NCBI RefSeq assembly: GCF_030123365.1
Contig: NZ_CP126107.1
Coordinates: 6,021,355 to 6,085,354, forward strand
Source: Neobacillus sp. SuZ13
Lineage (GTDB): Bacteria; Bacillota; Bacilli; Bacillales; Cytobacillaceae
Length of the DNA stretch: 64,000 nt
Direction of reading: 5' to 3'
The notes under the pieces are model-generated. The model had not been told where the DNA came from. It did not search any database and saw only the letters and a program-made list of their open reading frames with translations. Numbering within the stretch: position 1 is the first letter of the stretch; every line of letters starts with the position of its first letter. Of this stretch, positions 25,812-35,065 are shown piece by piece. The position numbers were made by a program, and so were the translations under genes.

Positions 25812-27741
25812 TCATCTCATCCTTCAAAACTTGAAAAAGAATTTGAAAAATTATTATCTCTATGTTTTTGCCCTAGTTTTTACAGTGGCACTGTATTTTG
25901 CCTTTGTCACGCTGCAATTTGATCCTGCAATGGATGAAACAAAAGGTTCGATTAAAGGGGCAGCTGCAATCAAGACAGCTTCCGTCTTACTCGTTGCGAT
26001 TGTCTCCATTTTTCTTTTATACGCCAATAACATTTTTATTAAACGACGCAGTAAAGAAATTGGTTTATTTCAGTTAATAGGGATGACAAAAAGCAGAATT
26101 TTTCGCATTCTTACACTTGAAAATTTTATTCTATATTTTGGTTCCTTACTCATTGGAATCTTTATCGGGTTTTCTATTTCAAAATTAATCATGATGATCC
26201 TATTTAAAATTACCGGTGTTGAGGACGTCGCCACATTAAGATTTTCAACAGAAGCATTGATTCAAACTGTTGTTGTTTTTACTATAATCTATTTCTTTAT
26301 CATGTTGATAAATTTTTTATTTATTAAAAGACAAAGTATCTTATCTCTATTTAGAGTTCTTTCATCGACAGAAGAAAAAGTTAAAAAAGTGTCTTTTTTT
26401 GAAATGATCTACGGAATTTTAGGGATCTTAATGATCCTTATAGGCTATTATATTTCATCCAAATTATTTGGTGGGGACTTTACAACAATGAATGAACTAT
26501 TCTTAGCCATGATCTTCATTTTAGCATCTGTTATTATCGGGACTTATCTTTTTTACAAAGGATCTGTTCGATTTATCTTTTTTGTTATACGAAAAAAGAA
26601 AGATGGTTATTTAAATATTAATGAAGTATTGTCTCTTTCATCTATTATGTTTCGGATGAAATCAAATGCTTTACTATTAACCATTATTACGACCGTATCC
26701 GCACTTGCTATCGGCTTGTTATCCTTAAGCTATATTTCGCACTACTCAGCAGAAAGATTAGCCCAAGATAATGTGGTTGCTGATTTTTCAATGACAAATA
26801 AACAGGATGCTGAAAGCTTTAAAGAAGCATTAAAAGAAAATGAAATTAAGTATAACGAAAAAATGATTGATGTCATTCAAGTACATGCTAACTTAGAAAA
26901 TATAACGGAAACAAAATTAGAGGGGCTGAATTCTGATCCAAGGAATATGACTATTCCTGTCATCAGTGACAAGGCCGTCACTAATGTTGATTTATCTGCA
27001 GGGGAAACCCTTTTTACAGGTTATAATGATTTACTACAAAAATTTATGCCACTAAAAAGTTCAGGTCAAATCGAATTAAAAGGGAAAAATGAAGTGATAC
27101 CGCAAAAATATTTAGGCTTAAGGAAGGAATACATCATATCATACTATTTTACAAGCGGTGGATTACCTGTCGCAATTGTGGATGAAACTGTTTTTGAGCG
27201 ATTAACAAAAGACCTTAACCCAGAGCTTCAAAAAGAATCGACTCTTTATATTGGAATTGATTTGCAGGAGGAAGCCAATATAGAAGAAGCTAATGATCTT
27301 TTTCAAAATATGACTTTTAATGGTAAAAATAATTCACTTCTAGAAATGAGCAATAATCAGAAAAGAAACATGGGTCTTATCATGTTTATCGTTGGATTTT
27401 TAGGATTAACCTTTTTAGTTACATCTGGATGTATTTTATACTTTAAACAAATGGATGAAAGCGAAGAAGAAAAGCCGAACTATACCATATTAAGAAAACT
27501 TGGATTTACACAAGGTGACTTGTTAAGAGGCATTCAAGCTAAGCAAATCTTTAATTTCGGTATCCCTTTAGTCATTGGCTTAACCCATAGTTATTTTGCA
27601 GTAAAATCCGGATGGTTCATGTTTGGTACTGAATTGTGGACACCGATGATGATTGTCATGTTATTATATACCGCATTATACTCAATTTTCGGTATACTAT
27701 CTGTACTCTATTACAAAAAAGTAATAAAAGAAGCACTATAA
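25801..27741 (+). CDS. ABC transporter permease, BceB-like
   Basis: A 646-residue FtsX-type permease with ten likely helices and a large extracellular domain of about 200 residues (roughly 300-520) between helices 7 and 8, the hallmark of BceB-type transporters that bind or strip peptide antibiotics from lipid II-cycle intermediates. ATG 25801 overlaps the ATPase gene and has GGGCGGGGTG upstream. The last gene of the module, followed by a GCTCCAG/CTGGAGC hairpin. Which peptide it recognises cannot be inferred. Confidence 0.9.
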   Translation: MSINHLILQNLKKNLKNYYLYVFALVFTVALYFAFVTLQFDPAMDETKGSIKGAAAIKTASVLLVAIVSIFLLYANNIFIKRRSKEIGLFQLIGMTKSRIFRILTLENFILYFGSLLIGIFIGFSISKLIMMILFKITGVEDVATLRFSTEALIQTVVVFTIIYFFIMLINFLFIKRQSILSLFRVLSSTEEKVKKVSFFEMIYGILGILMILIGYYISSKLFGGDFTTMNELFLAMIFILASVIIGTYLFYKGSVRFIFFVIRKKKDGYLNINEVLSLSSIMFRMKSNALLLTIITTVSALAIGLLSLSYISHYSAERLAQDNVVADFSMTNKQDAESFKEALKENEIKYNEKMIDVIQVHANLENITETKLEGLNSDPRNMTIPVISDKAVTNVDLSAGETLFTGYNDLLQKFMPLKSSGQIELKGKNEVIPQKYLGLRKEYIISYYFTSGGLPVAIVDETVFERLTKDLNPELQKESTLYIGIDLQEEANIEEANDLFQNMTFNGKNNSLLEMSNNQKRNMGLIMFIVGFLGLTFLVTSGCILYFKQMDESEEEKPNYTILRKLGFTQGDLLRGIQAKQIFNFGIPLVIGLTHSYFAVKSGWFMFGTELWTPMMIVMLLYTALYSIFGILSVLYYKKVIKEAL

Positions 27742-27758
27742 TAATAGAAAATAATAAA

Positions 27759-27782
27759 GCTCCAGTCCAATATGGCTGGAGC
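27759..27782 (+). terminator. Hairpin downstream of the BceB-like gene
   Basis: GCTCCAG pairs with CTGGAGC around a 10-nt loop, but only a short AATTTA follows, so it is a weak terminator candidate. Confidence 0.5.
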
Positions 27783-27828
27783 CCAATTTATAATTATCTC
27801 ATACTTTTTAAGCTTTTACATTCAGCTG

Positions 27829-27859
27829 TTAAAAACCTCATTTACTTATGATACGGTTC
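27829..27859. repeat. rlmH 3'-end att-like repeat (proximal copy)
   Basis: The 31 bp identical to 23114-23144. It covers the codons for E-P-Y-H-K and the stop of rlmH and 13 bp beyond. Its minus-strand core TATCATAAGTAA resembles the SCC insertion core in staphylococci. Confidence 0.9.
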
Positions 27860-28321
27860 CCCACGATTAATCCGAAACGCTCGATAAATCTGTTCAACGA
27901 GTATGAGCCTCATCAATTGATGGGGGAAGGTCATCCGTGAAAAGGAAAGCTGCTCATTCGACCGTTTGATTACTTCCTCACTCAAGCCCAGCGATCCGCC
28001 AATCACGAAGGCGATTTTACTTTTTCCATAGGTTGCAAGTTTATCTAGTGAATCCGCTAGTTCTTCGGATGATCCTAGTTTGCCTTGAATCGCTAGTGCA
28101 ATGACATATGTATCTTGGCTAATCTTTGCTAAAATTCGTTCGCCTTCTTTTTGCTTTACTTGCACCATTTCAAGGTCACTTAATACTTCTGGTGCTTTTT
28201 CATCAGGAACTTCAATCACGTCTACCTTTGCATAAGCTGTCAGCCGTTTTAAATATTCCTCAATACCTTGCTTTAAATATTTTTCTTTTAATTTGCCAAC
28301 CGTAATAATGGAGATATTCAC
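27842..28321 (-). CDS. rlmH: 23S rRNA (pseudouridine1915-N3)-methyltransferase RlmH
   Basis: The 159-residue SPOUT methyltransferase has the usual length and the family end RINRGEPYHK. It methylates pseudouridine 1915 in helix 69 of 23S rRNA on assembled 70S ribosomes, using S-adenosylmethionine. The trefoil-knot binding segments FVIGGSLGLSEEV and QLMRLILVEQIYRAF are present. The 3' end is the equivalent of the orfX attachment site of staphylococcal SCC elements and is duplicated at 23114. A DnaA-box cluster lies upstream, as known for its B. subtilis counterpart yydA. Confidence 0.96.
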   Translation of the reverse strand: MNISIITVGKLKEKYLKQGIEEYLKRLTAYAKVDVIEVPDEKAPEVLSDLEMVQVKQKEGERILAKISQDTYVIALAIQGKLGSSEELADSLDKLATYGKSKIAFVIGGSLGLSEEVIKRSNEQLSFSRMTFPHQLMRLILVEQIYRAFRINRGEPYHK

Positions 28322-28492
28322 AATCCACAGCCCTTTTCAACTTTATTACAAACAGTTTACAAACAAGATATCCACAGAAGTTATCCACATATTCACACTT
28401 TCTATCCACATCTTGTATGAAATCACTTGTTCGCCACAACATATGTAGCTTGATTTTGACAATATTCACAGTGTGTTGATAAGTTATCCCCA
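28321..28492. promoter_or_regulatory. DnaA-box cluster upstream of rlmH
   Basis: Perfect TTATCCACA at 28381-28389, with one-mismatch boxes ATATCCACA 28368-28376, CTATCCACA 28402-28410 and TTATCCCCA 28484-28492. The yydA (rlmH) region of B. subtilis is a reported DnaA-binding cluster, so conserved binding is plausible. Confidence 0.65.
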
Positions 28493-28587
28493 TCTATTTT
28501 CGATAAAACAGGAAATGTCTCAAATTGATCCACAATATCATCTAAGGCAATATCCACATGTTCCTCACAACTATAAATCATTTTCAT
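28423..28587 (-). CDS. CxxH/CxxC small protein (BA_5709 / YyzF family)
   Basis: A 54-residue protein starting MKMIYSCEEHVDIALDD and carrying the two metal-binding pairs C-x2-H (residues 7-10) and C-x2-C (40-43). This small family sits next to rlmH in Bacillaceae and is likely a zinc protein of unknown role. An AAAGG ribosome binding site is 8 bases before the ATG. It is the probable first gene of an rlmH transcription unit, and part of the DnaA-box cluster lies within it. Confidence 0.85.
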   Translation of the reverse strand: MKMIYSCEEHVDIALDDIVDQFETFPVLSKIDGDNLSTHCEYCQNQATYVVANK

Positions 28588-28687
28588 CCGTCAACCTTTC
28601 TTACACGTATTATTTAATATTATTGTTTGCAGGAGAAGCAACTGCCATACAAGTTCCCTCAATAACCTATAAATAATACCACAAATA

Positions 28688-28722
28688 AAAACAGGAAGGT
28701 GACTTGTTCCTTCCTGTTTTTT
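28688..28722 (-). terminator. Terminator downstream of htrC
   Basis: AACAGGAAGG pairs with CCTTCCTGTT around a 9-nt loop with T runs on the minus strand, 9 bp past the htrC stop. Confidence 0.88.
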
Positions 28723-28730
28723 ATCGAACA

Positions 28731-29978
28731 TTATTGGGTTGTATCTCCTGATAAGGTTAAAGTCGTTTGCTTCAACTTTCCATCGCGATAAAATTTAATC
28801 TTCAATTGCTCGCCAATTTTCTTTTTCTGGTATAAATGCTTCCGAAGATCAATGACGTCATTAATTTTTTCCCCATCCATCTCAACAATAACATCTAATT
28901 CTTGTAAACCGGCTTGCGCCGCTGGAGAATTCGGTACAACTTGCCTTAAAGCAACGCCATAATTGATATCTCGAGGTAATTTCAACGCTTCTTCTTGGTA
29001 GTAGGCAGGAATTTCAGAGACTGATTTTAAATCGACGCCCATATAAGGACGCTTAACGGATCCAAACTTTTCAAGGTCATCAATGATCGGCCGTGCTGAG
29101 TTAATAGGAATCGATAAACCAATTCCTTCAACAGCATTTTGGGCAATCTTCATGGAGTTAATTCCAACAAGCTGGCCTGCAATATTAATCAATGCCCCGC
29201 CGCTGTTACCAGGATTGATTGCCGCATCTGTTTGCAATACTTCAGCATTCCAGTCAATGATCCCATCTTGATTAATATCAACAGGAATCGTCCGCTTCAG
29301 TCCAGAGATGATTCCTTGTGTGACGGACCCTGAGAAGGTTGCACCAAGCGGATTTCCGATCGCGATGACCGGTTCTCCCATTTTTAAACTATCCGAATCA
29401 CCAAACTCAGCAACCTTTTTAATCTTAGCTGCATCAACCTCGAGCACCGCTAAATCCGTCCAAACATCACTGCCTAGCAGTTTAGCTGGAATCTTTGTCC
29501 CATCGCTAAAGCTTACTTCTAGCTTAGTTGCTCCTTCAACCACATGGTGATTCGTGACAACGTAAGCCTTTCCGCCTGCTTTCTTATAGACCACACCTGA
29601 GCCTGTTCCGGCTGCTTCTTCCTCTGAGGCCGCTTCATCATCTGACCAAAAGTTTGATGACTGGATGTTATTAATTCCGACAACGGCATCGGCCGCCTTC
29701 TCAACTGCTTTCGTTGTGTTTGTGTTCACATCATAGGAAATCTGTTTTTGAGTGAAATTTTGATTCTGATTATTATTATTGGTAGTTGATTCTAATGTCT
29801 TGTTTTGATTTGTTTCAATTTGATAGGGAAGAATCCCGCGATTTGATAGGGCAGGAATAGAAATAATAACAAGAATGGCTCCAAGAATCGCCCCAACAAC
29901 ACTGGCAAGGAATATTCCGCCTCTATTTCCTTTCTGTTCCCTGAAGCGGTTTTGTGATTGATCATCATAATAACCCAC
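28731..29978 (-). CDS. htrC: HtrA-like membrane serine protease
   Basis: A 415-residue S1C protease/chaperone: a cytoplasmic N-terminus of about 20 residues, one membrane anchor (about 21-43), an Asn/Gln-rich linker, a trypsin-like domain with His145 (VTNHHVV), Asp175 (WTDLAVLEVD) and Ser259 (NPGNSGGAL), and one C-terminal PDZ domain (about 310-405). It degrades or refolds damaged proteins at the outer face of the membrane. Its place after walJ matches B. subtilis yycK (htrC). There is a TATAAT-like promoter in 30020-30045 on the minus strand, so it may be transcribed on its own. Confidence 0.93.
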   Translation of the reverse strand: MGYYDDQSQNRFREQKGNRGGIFLASVVGAILGAILVIISIPALSNRGILPYQIETNQNKTLESTTNNNNQNQNFTQKQISYDVNTNTTKAVEKAADAVVGINNIQSSNFWSDDEAASEEEAAGTGSGVVYKKAGGKAYVVTNHHVVEGATKLEVSFSDGTKIPAKLLGSDVWTDLAVLEVDAAKIKKVAEFGDSDSLKMGEPVIAIGNPLGATFSGSVTQGIISGLKRTIPVDINQDGIIDWNAEVLQTDAAINPGNSGGALINIAGQLVGINSMKIAQNAVEGIGLSIPINSARPIIDDLEKFGSVKRPYMGVDLKSVSEIPAYYQEEALKLPRDINYGVALRQVVPNSPAAQAGLQELDVIVEMDGEKINDVIDLRKHLYQKKKIGEQLKIKFYRDGKLKQTTLTLSGDTTQ

Positions 29979-30138
29979 TTTACACCATTCCTCACTTTCC
30001 GAAAGATTGCTACCTTTTATTTTGGCTTATAATTACAATTATACTCGCTCTTATTTAAATTACTAATTAATTACTATGTATTAATAAAAACTTACGACTT
30101 TGTTCATAGATTTTTAATAAATCGCTTCTTTAATATTG

Positions 30139-30271
30139 CATGTTGACTTCCGCTTCAGGATGCTCGCTTTCCGGGGCGGGAGTTGAGCCTCCTCGGCACA
30201 ACGCACCTGTAGGGTCTCAACTTTCCCGCTGCTCCCGTAGGAGTCTCGCACCTTCCGCTCCAATCAACATG
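30139..30271. repeat. GC-rich Bacillaceae dispersed repeat, family A
   Basis: About 133 bp bounded by CATGTTGA and TCAACATG arms, GC-rich inside, with the CTTCCGCTTC start and CCGCTCCAATCAAC end seen also at 48813-48946. It lies between walJ and htrC and precedes the walJ terminator. Such elements have no coding capacity and may be folded RNAs or MITE-like sequences. Confidence 0.85.
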
Positions 30272-30276
30272 GTGCC

Positions 30277-30320
30277 AAAAAAAGAACGAGGTACCTGGAA
30301 TAAGGCACCTCGTTCTTTTA
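30277..30320 (-). terminator. Terminator downstream of walJ
   Basis: AAAGAACGAGGT pairs with ACCTCGTTCTTT around a loop of about 13 nt, with T run in the minus direction, 7 bp past the walJ stop. Confidence 0.9.
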
Positions 30321-30326
30321 AATAGA

Positions 30327-31121
30327 CTACACAGCTGTTAATGCTGTTGGTATTTTCGGGTCTGTATCATAGAGGCTGAATTGTTCGCCGACAATTAGAC
30401 CTCGCTCTTGAAGGGTTTGAGAAACTGCCATTTTAGCTAAGTCCTTCATGTTATTATCTGCGCTTAAATGGGCAAGATAAATTCGCTTGGTTTGATCGCC
30501 AATGACATCACTCATTGCTAAAGCTGCATCCTCATTGGAAACATGGCCGACATCACTTAAAATCCTACGTTTAATATTCCAAGGATATCTGCCCATCCGC
30601 AGCATCTGCACATCATGATTGGATTCAAAAATATACACATCGGCATTTGAAATGGTTCCCTTCATTCGGTCACTAACATAGCCCGTGTCCGTGATAAGGA
30701 CGAGTTTTTTACCAGAATGGTGGAATACGTAAAACATCGGCTCCGCCGCATCATGTGATACTCCAAATGACTCGATATCAACAGAACCAAAACTCTTCAC
30801 TGTTTCCATATTAAAAACAAATTTTTGTTCCGTTGGAATGGCACCAACAGAACTTTCCATTGCCCGCCATGTTTTTTCGTTCGCATATACAGGCAAATGG
30901 TATTTACGAGCAAGAATACCGATCCCTTTAATATGGTCACTGTGTTCATGCGTCACAAATATTCCGGAAAGCTTGCTAATATCACGATCAATTTGTCCAA
31001 AAAGTGCCTCCATTTGCTTTCCGCTAAACCCTGCATCCACAAGAAACGAATGCTCATCAGACTCTACATATAGAGCGTTTCCTGTACTCCCGCTTGCAAG
31101 AATGCTATAACTTAAAGACAT
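30327..31121 (-). CDS. walJ: MBL-fold metallohydrolase WalJ (YycJ)
   Basis: A 264-residue metallo-beta-lactamase-fold protein with the metal-binding motif THEHSDH (about 57-63), further ligands in SHDAAEP and DTGY, and the closing YLAHLS His. YycJ is a DNA exonuclease-type protein that affects coordination of cell wall synthesis and division in Gram-positives. It is the last gene of the wal operon, 6 bp after walI. Length is normal. Confidence 0.93.
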   Translation of the reverse strand: MSLSYSILASGSTGNALYVESDEHSFLVDAGFSGKQMEALFGQIDRDISKLSGIFVTHEHSDHIKGIGILARKYHLPVYANEKTWRAMESSVGAIPTEQKFVFNMETVKSFGSVDIESFGVSHDAAEPMFYVFHHSGKKLVLITDTGYVSDRMKGTISNADVYIFESNHDVQMLRMGRYPWNIKRRILSDVGHVSNEDAALAMSDVIGDQTKRIYLAHLSADNNMKDLAKMAVSQTLQERGLIVGEQFSLYDTDPKIPTALTAV

Positions 31122-31127
31122 ACGATT

Positions 31128-31928
31128 TCACTCCACTTTACTTTTTTCATCGCTGTTAAATTGAATAATCTGCCCTTCAAATGCGTTTACAAATAGGCTC
31201 TCCTTGCCATCAACCTCAAAGCGCCATGTAGGTGCTAAAACTTGGGAAGCCGCCAACTGAATGAGTGTGGAATAACCAAGCTCAATCTTGGTGATATTGC
31301 TCTTCGACTTCAACATTCCCTTCTGATGCAAGGTTTCAATCGCCTTTAACGGCGCCAAAATTTCTTCCTTGGCCGTTAACTTTTCCATTTCCACCAGGTA
31401 GGTCTGATCATAGGAGACAATCTGGTTCTTATCACCGATTTTAAATGTAATCATCCCATTTATATTTTTAAATAAAGGGACATTCTCTGCGGTCTGAAAA
31501 TAAGTGATGGATTGATCCTTGTCACTTTTCTCCCCATATTGATAATCCTCACCAAAAAGGACATTGTCATTTATAAAAGTGGACAGCTCGGCCGGTTCAA
31601 ATTTTGCCGTGATCTTAATCGGCTTCTCTAGTGTGACATGGAGCGTTGTCGTTCCCGTACCCCTTATGTCCTCAGATTTTCCTTTCAGCTTATCAGTATC
31701 AACCTGAGTAAACACCTTAGGCTTTGCACTAAGATACTGGGCTTTAATCGGGTCCTTAGGAAAGTCTTTATACGTGATCTCATCTGCTTTTAACTTTTCT
31801 TCAAACGAGGCCTCAGAAATGACCTCATACTTATTAGCATCACGGATTTTCATGAATTGGTATAAGAGATACACATCTAAGATTAAGAAGGTGATAATAA
31901 AAATAGTTTTTATCTTACTCCAATCCAT
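31128..31928 (-). CDS. walI: WalK regulatory protein WalI (YycI)
   Basis: A 266-residue membrane protein with one N-terminal helix (about 7-26) and an extracytoplasmic domain. It starts MDWSKIKTIFIITFLILDVY, typical of YycI, which associates with YycH and the WalK kinase in the membrane and restrains or tunes WalRK activity. The gene overlaps walH by 14 bases. Order walR-K-H-I-J is conserved. Confidence 0.93.
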   Translation of the reverse strand: MDWSKIKTIFIITFLILDVYLLYQFMKIRDANKYEVISEASFEEKLKADEITYKDFPKDPIKAQYLSAKPKVFTQVDTDKLKGKSEDIRGTGTTTLHVTLEKPIKITAKFEPAELSTFINDNVLFGEDYQYGEKSDKDQSITYFQTAENVPLFKNINGMITFKIGDKNQIVSYDQTYLVEMEKLTAKEEILAPLKAIETLHQKGMLKSKSNITKIELGYSTLIQLAASQVLAPTWRFEVDGKESLFVNAFEGQIIQFNSDEKSKVE

Positions 31929-33237
31929 GCTGTGATCCTCCTAGGTCTTCCATCGTAATCTGTCCCCATGATTTACCATAGCGATAGAACCAGGCAGGTT
32001 CTAAGATGATTAGTTTATTCTCCTTTGAATCTCGTTCCATTCGATAGCCCAGGATCATATCCTCAAGAAGGCTCGGTTTAAAATTCTTCTTGTTTTGTAA
32101 AAATTTCAAAGCATCGTGCCCTGAAGGACGGGTCACCTTTACCATCTCTGTGGTTAATGGGAGTTCAAGCGCTATATTTGGACGAATATACTTATTGATT
32201 TCATCGCGGCCCCAAACCTCACTAATTTCAGTCATGCCATTTCCATTAAAGACAGGATAGCCGTCCATACTATATAAACGGAAAGTGACGGTATGGGTGT
32301 ACTCATTTTTATCAACATAGCGATACGGGTCTGTCCAACCGCCATGTTGATTGACAAAATCAATGCTTCGTTTCACTAAATCATATGAAGTGTTGATAAA
32401 ATTCTCTTCTACAGTCGGATTGACGTACCTAAGAAGATTACTTTCAAAATTCACCGTCATTTTACTAGAATCGTTTGTGTACTCTTCGCCTGATGGGACA
32501 AAGCTCTTTTGTACAAAACTAGGGTCGCTAAAAAGGGCTTCTTTGAATTCTTCAGAATCAAGGGTAACAGGCAAATATTTATAGGTTGTCATCTCTGTGG
32601 CCGCCTCAGGCAGGAAAATGGTCCGTTTTTCAGATGCTTGAAAAGCAAAATAACGCGGGTATTTCGTTGCCTTCAAATAAAAATTGCGGTTAAACTCACT
32701 TAAATTTGCAGAAGAGATGTGACTAATATAAACCTGTTGATTCTCGGTGGAAACAAAATAAACAATTCCATTTTCCTTTGCGGAATTCTCTGTATTAATA
32801 ATGATTCGATTGAAGTTGAAGGTAGGTATCTTTTTTCCTTCAATATTTAATACACTACGATATAACTCTATTGGAACCTCTCCCGGAAAGATAATTTCCG
32901 TATTGCCGCTATCATGGATTAACTTCTTGATGTCCTTGACCTCATTCGTATATTTTTTCACATCAAAGAAAGCCCAACGGCTGAGTTCCTTAATTACCTT
33001 TTCCATATCAGCTGTGTTATTCGTTCCGTAATGCTGACCTTTTATATGGTAAAGCAATAGATCAGGTCTAATAATTTTTTGGACCTCTTGTTTTTCACTT
33101 AACGAGACCTCTTTTACATTATCGCTGCTTTCCATTGTTTCATAGTTCGGTTGGTACGTCCAAAGGTTCCAAGTTAACAATATACTGACCAGGACTAGTA
33201 CGATTAGAATCCATGATTTAATATTTTCGTATCTCAT
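31915..33237 (-). CDS. walH: WalK regulatory protein WalH (YycH)
   Basis: A 440-residue protein with an N-terminal membrane helix (about 7-25) and a large extracytoplasmic YycH domain ending WFYRYGKSWGQITMEDLGG. It binds WalI and WalK in the membrane and tunes the essential WalRK pathway. ATG 33237 overlaps the walK stop as ATGA and has AGAGGA 9 bases upstream, so it is preferred to the TTG at 33243. Confidence 0.93.
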   Translation of the reverse strand: MRYENIKSWILIVLVLVSILLTWNLWTYQPNYETMESSDNVKEVSLSEKQEVQKIIRPDLLLYHIKGQHYGTNNTADMEKVIKELSRWAFFDVKKYTNEVKDIKKLIHDSGNTEIIFPGEVPIELYRSVLNIEGKKIPTFNFNRIIINTENSAKENGIVYFVSTENQQVYISHISSANLSEFNRNFYLKATKYPRYFAFQASEKRTIFLPEAATEMTTYKYLPVTLDSEEFKEALFSDPSFVQKSFVPSGEEYTNDSSKMTVNFESNLLRYVNPTVEENFINTSYDLVKRSIDFVNQHGGWTDPYRYVDKNEYTHTVTFRLYSMDGYPVFNGNGMTEISEVWGRDEINKYIRPNIALELPLTTEMVKVTRPSGHDALKFLQNKKNFKPSLLEDMILGYRMERDSKENKLIILEPAWFYRYGKSWGQITMEDLGGSQHGLE

Positions 33238-35060
33238 GACCAATCATCCTCTTCAGAACGTTCATATGGGAGTGAAAAGGAGATCTTTGTTCCTTTTCCT
33301 TCCTCACTTGTTGCCCAGATTGCCCCGCCATGAGCATTAACCATTTCCTTTGCAATTGCCAAGCCTAGACCTGTACCGCCTAATTTCCGCGTTCTCGCTT
33401 TATCGACACGATAAAAGCGGTCAAAAATATTTTTAATATTCTCTTTTGGAATGCCAACCCCTTGGTCTGATATGCTCACAATAATTTTATCGTCCATTTC
33501 TTTAATCGAAAAAGTGACTTGACCGCCTTCAGGCGAGTACTTTAAGGCATTGGAAATAATATTGTATAAAACCTGTGTCATTTTATCTTCATCAACTTCA
33601 ACAAAGATCGCTTGCTTAGGCAGCTTTCGTTTAAAAGAAACGTTTTGTTCCTTTGACATTTCGAACCTGTCGATGATGCGGTCAAAGAAATCAACAAAGT
33701 TAACCCACTCAATCGTCAGTCGATAATCCGTACTATCCATTTTTGAAAGCTGGAGCAGGTCATTCACTAGACGAATCATTCGTTCCGTTTCAGTCCGCGT
33801 CACTTCTAAAAAGTTCGGCGCAATCTCCTCATCACGCCAGGCGCCATCTGCGAGGGCCTCTAAGTAACTCCTCATCGTTGTCAACGGTGTCCGCAATTCA
33901 TGGGATACGTTGGCGACAAACTCTCTCCGTTCCGCATCTATTTTTTCTTGGTCGGTAATATCATGCAGAACGGCAATTAAGCCATTGACAAAGCCCGTCT
34001 CTTTTTGAATCACGGAGAAATTGGCACGAAGAAAATAACGTTCTTTCTTCGTACTATAGTCTAAAATAATCGAATCCTTTTCTTCCAATAAGTCCTCAAA
34101 GGAATTGGTATCGTCTAAATCTAGTAAGTCTACTATGGGCTGCGTCAGCACTGTTTCACGTGAAACATTCAGCATCTCCGCCGCAGGCTCATTAATCAAG
34201 ATCACCCGGCCTTTCCGGTCGGTGGCGATAACACCATCGGTCATATAAGACAAAACAGTGGAAAGTTTTCTTCGTTCCCCTTCGGTCATAGCCTGTGCTT
34301 CCTGCAGTTTCTTCGTTAAATTGTTAAAGGTAATCGCCAGAGTTCCAATTTCATCATTTCCATATACTTTAACTTTTCTTGAAAAATTACCCTTGGTCAT
34401 CGCTATCGCCTGCTTTTTCATATCAGCAATCGGTCTAGTGATAGTTTGGGCTAACAAGATGCCCAGCAGAGCAGTAATGGATAGAGCAATTGCTGTACCA
34501 GTGGCAAAAATCTTATTAATGGTTTTCATTTGTTCAAAAACATTTTCAATTTTAGCTACCAAGTAAATGGCACCGATAACCTTTTTTCCTGACTTAATCG
34601 GTGTAGAGAGGACCCAAATCCTGTGTCCGGTTTGTTCATCGATATTAATGGAACTTTGATCCTCTTCCAATACCATCGATTGCTTCACTTGAAGTTTGGT
34701 GGTCCGTTGACCAACCACGCCTTGGTTACTTGGATGGGAGGTACCCAGAATTTTTAGGGAGTTGTTTTCAATTACTTGAACTTCTGAAATATCACCTGCA
34801 TCAAAGTCCCTAAGGATTTTTTTGATATCTTCTTCGAGTGTTGGATCTTCAGGCGTTCTCTCCTTCTCCATTTCCTCGACAATATTATAGGCAAGCAAAT
34901 CCACCCTCTGTTTTAACGATGTTTGGAAGTTGGTTCGTAATGTTTCCTCCAACTGTTTAACAAAATAAACACCGATAATTTGCATGGCCACTAATATAAG
35001 GAGGACATAGATGATAACGAACTTTACGTGTATAGAGCGAAAGAAACCAACCTTCTTCAT
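33234..35060 (-). CDS. walK: Essential cell wall histidine kinase WalK (YycG)
   Basis: A 608-residue kinase with two membrane helices (about 10-32 and 184-206) flanking an extracytoplasmic PAS-like domain, then HAMP (about 205-258), PAS (about 265-370), dimerisation domain with His387 in NVSHELRTPLTTM, and ATPase domain (NALKYS, DQGVGIP, GGTGLGLAIAKEM). It phosphorylates WalR to control autolysins and wall metabolism. A perfect parS site lies inside the gene at 34152-34167. It begins 5 bp after the walR stop. Confidence 0.96.
   Translation of the reverse strand: MKKVGFFRSIHVKFVIIYVLLILVAMQIIGVYFVKQLEETLRTNFQTSLKQRVDLLAYNIVEEMEKERTPEDPTLEEDIKKILRDFDAGDISEVQVIENNSLKILGTSHPSNQGVVGQRTTKLQVKQSMVLEEDQSSINIDEQTGHRIWVLSTPIKSGKKVIGAIYLVAKIENVFEQMKTINKIFATGTAIALSITALLGILLAQTITRPIADMKKQAIAMTKGNFSRKVKVYGNDEIGTLAITFNNLTKKLQEAQAMTEGERRKLSTVLSYMTDGVIATDRKGRVILINEPAAEMLNVSRETVLTQPIVDLLDLDDTNSFEDLLEEKDSIILDYSTKKERYFLRANFSVIQKETGFVNGLIAVLHDITDQEKIDAERREFVANVSHELRTPLTTMRSYLEALADGAWRDEEIAPNFLEVTRTETERMIRLVNDLLQLSKMDSTDYRLTIEWVNFVDFFDRIIDRFEMSKEQNVSFKRKLPKQAIFVEVDEDKMTQVLYNIISNALKYSPEGGQVTFSIKEMDDKIIVSISDQGVGIPKENIKNIFDRFYRVDKARTRKLGGTGLGLAIAKEMVNAHGGAIWATSEEGKGTKISFSLPYERSEEDDWS
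34152..34167. other. parS site (perfect) inside walK
   Basis: TGTTTCACGTGAAACA matches the Bacillus parS consensus TGTTNCACGTGAAACA fully. Spo0J/ParB would load here and spread to help origin segregation and SMC recruitment. Confidence 0.93.
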
Positions 35061-35065
35061 TCCTT

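Larger units (their letters stand above)
23114..27859. mobile_element. Putative SCC-like cassette remnant between rlmH att repeats
   Basis: Two 31-bp direct repeats of the rlmH 3' end enclose about 4.7 kb that carries one complete functional module, a two-component system plus ABC transporter of the Bce type. SCC elements insert at precisely this end of rlmH, keep the gene intact and leave att repeats at both borders. No ccr recombinase gene is present, so at most this is a pseudo-SCC or remnant mobilised in trans. A simple segmental duplication of the rlmH end is the alternative. Confidence 0.45.

Noticed and set aside
27780..27830. Inverted repeats at the inner ends of the putative SCC-like cassette
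   Set aside because: The two inner borders share only short, differently spaced CTCAT and ACATT words, not a convincing inverted repeat.
28473..28676. Plus-strand 67-codon ORF opposite the CxxH/CxxC gene
   Set aside because: No ribosome binding site. The minus strand here encodes a clear small zinc-type protein and DnaA boxes.
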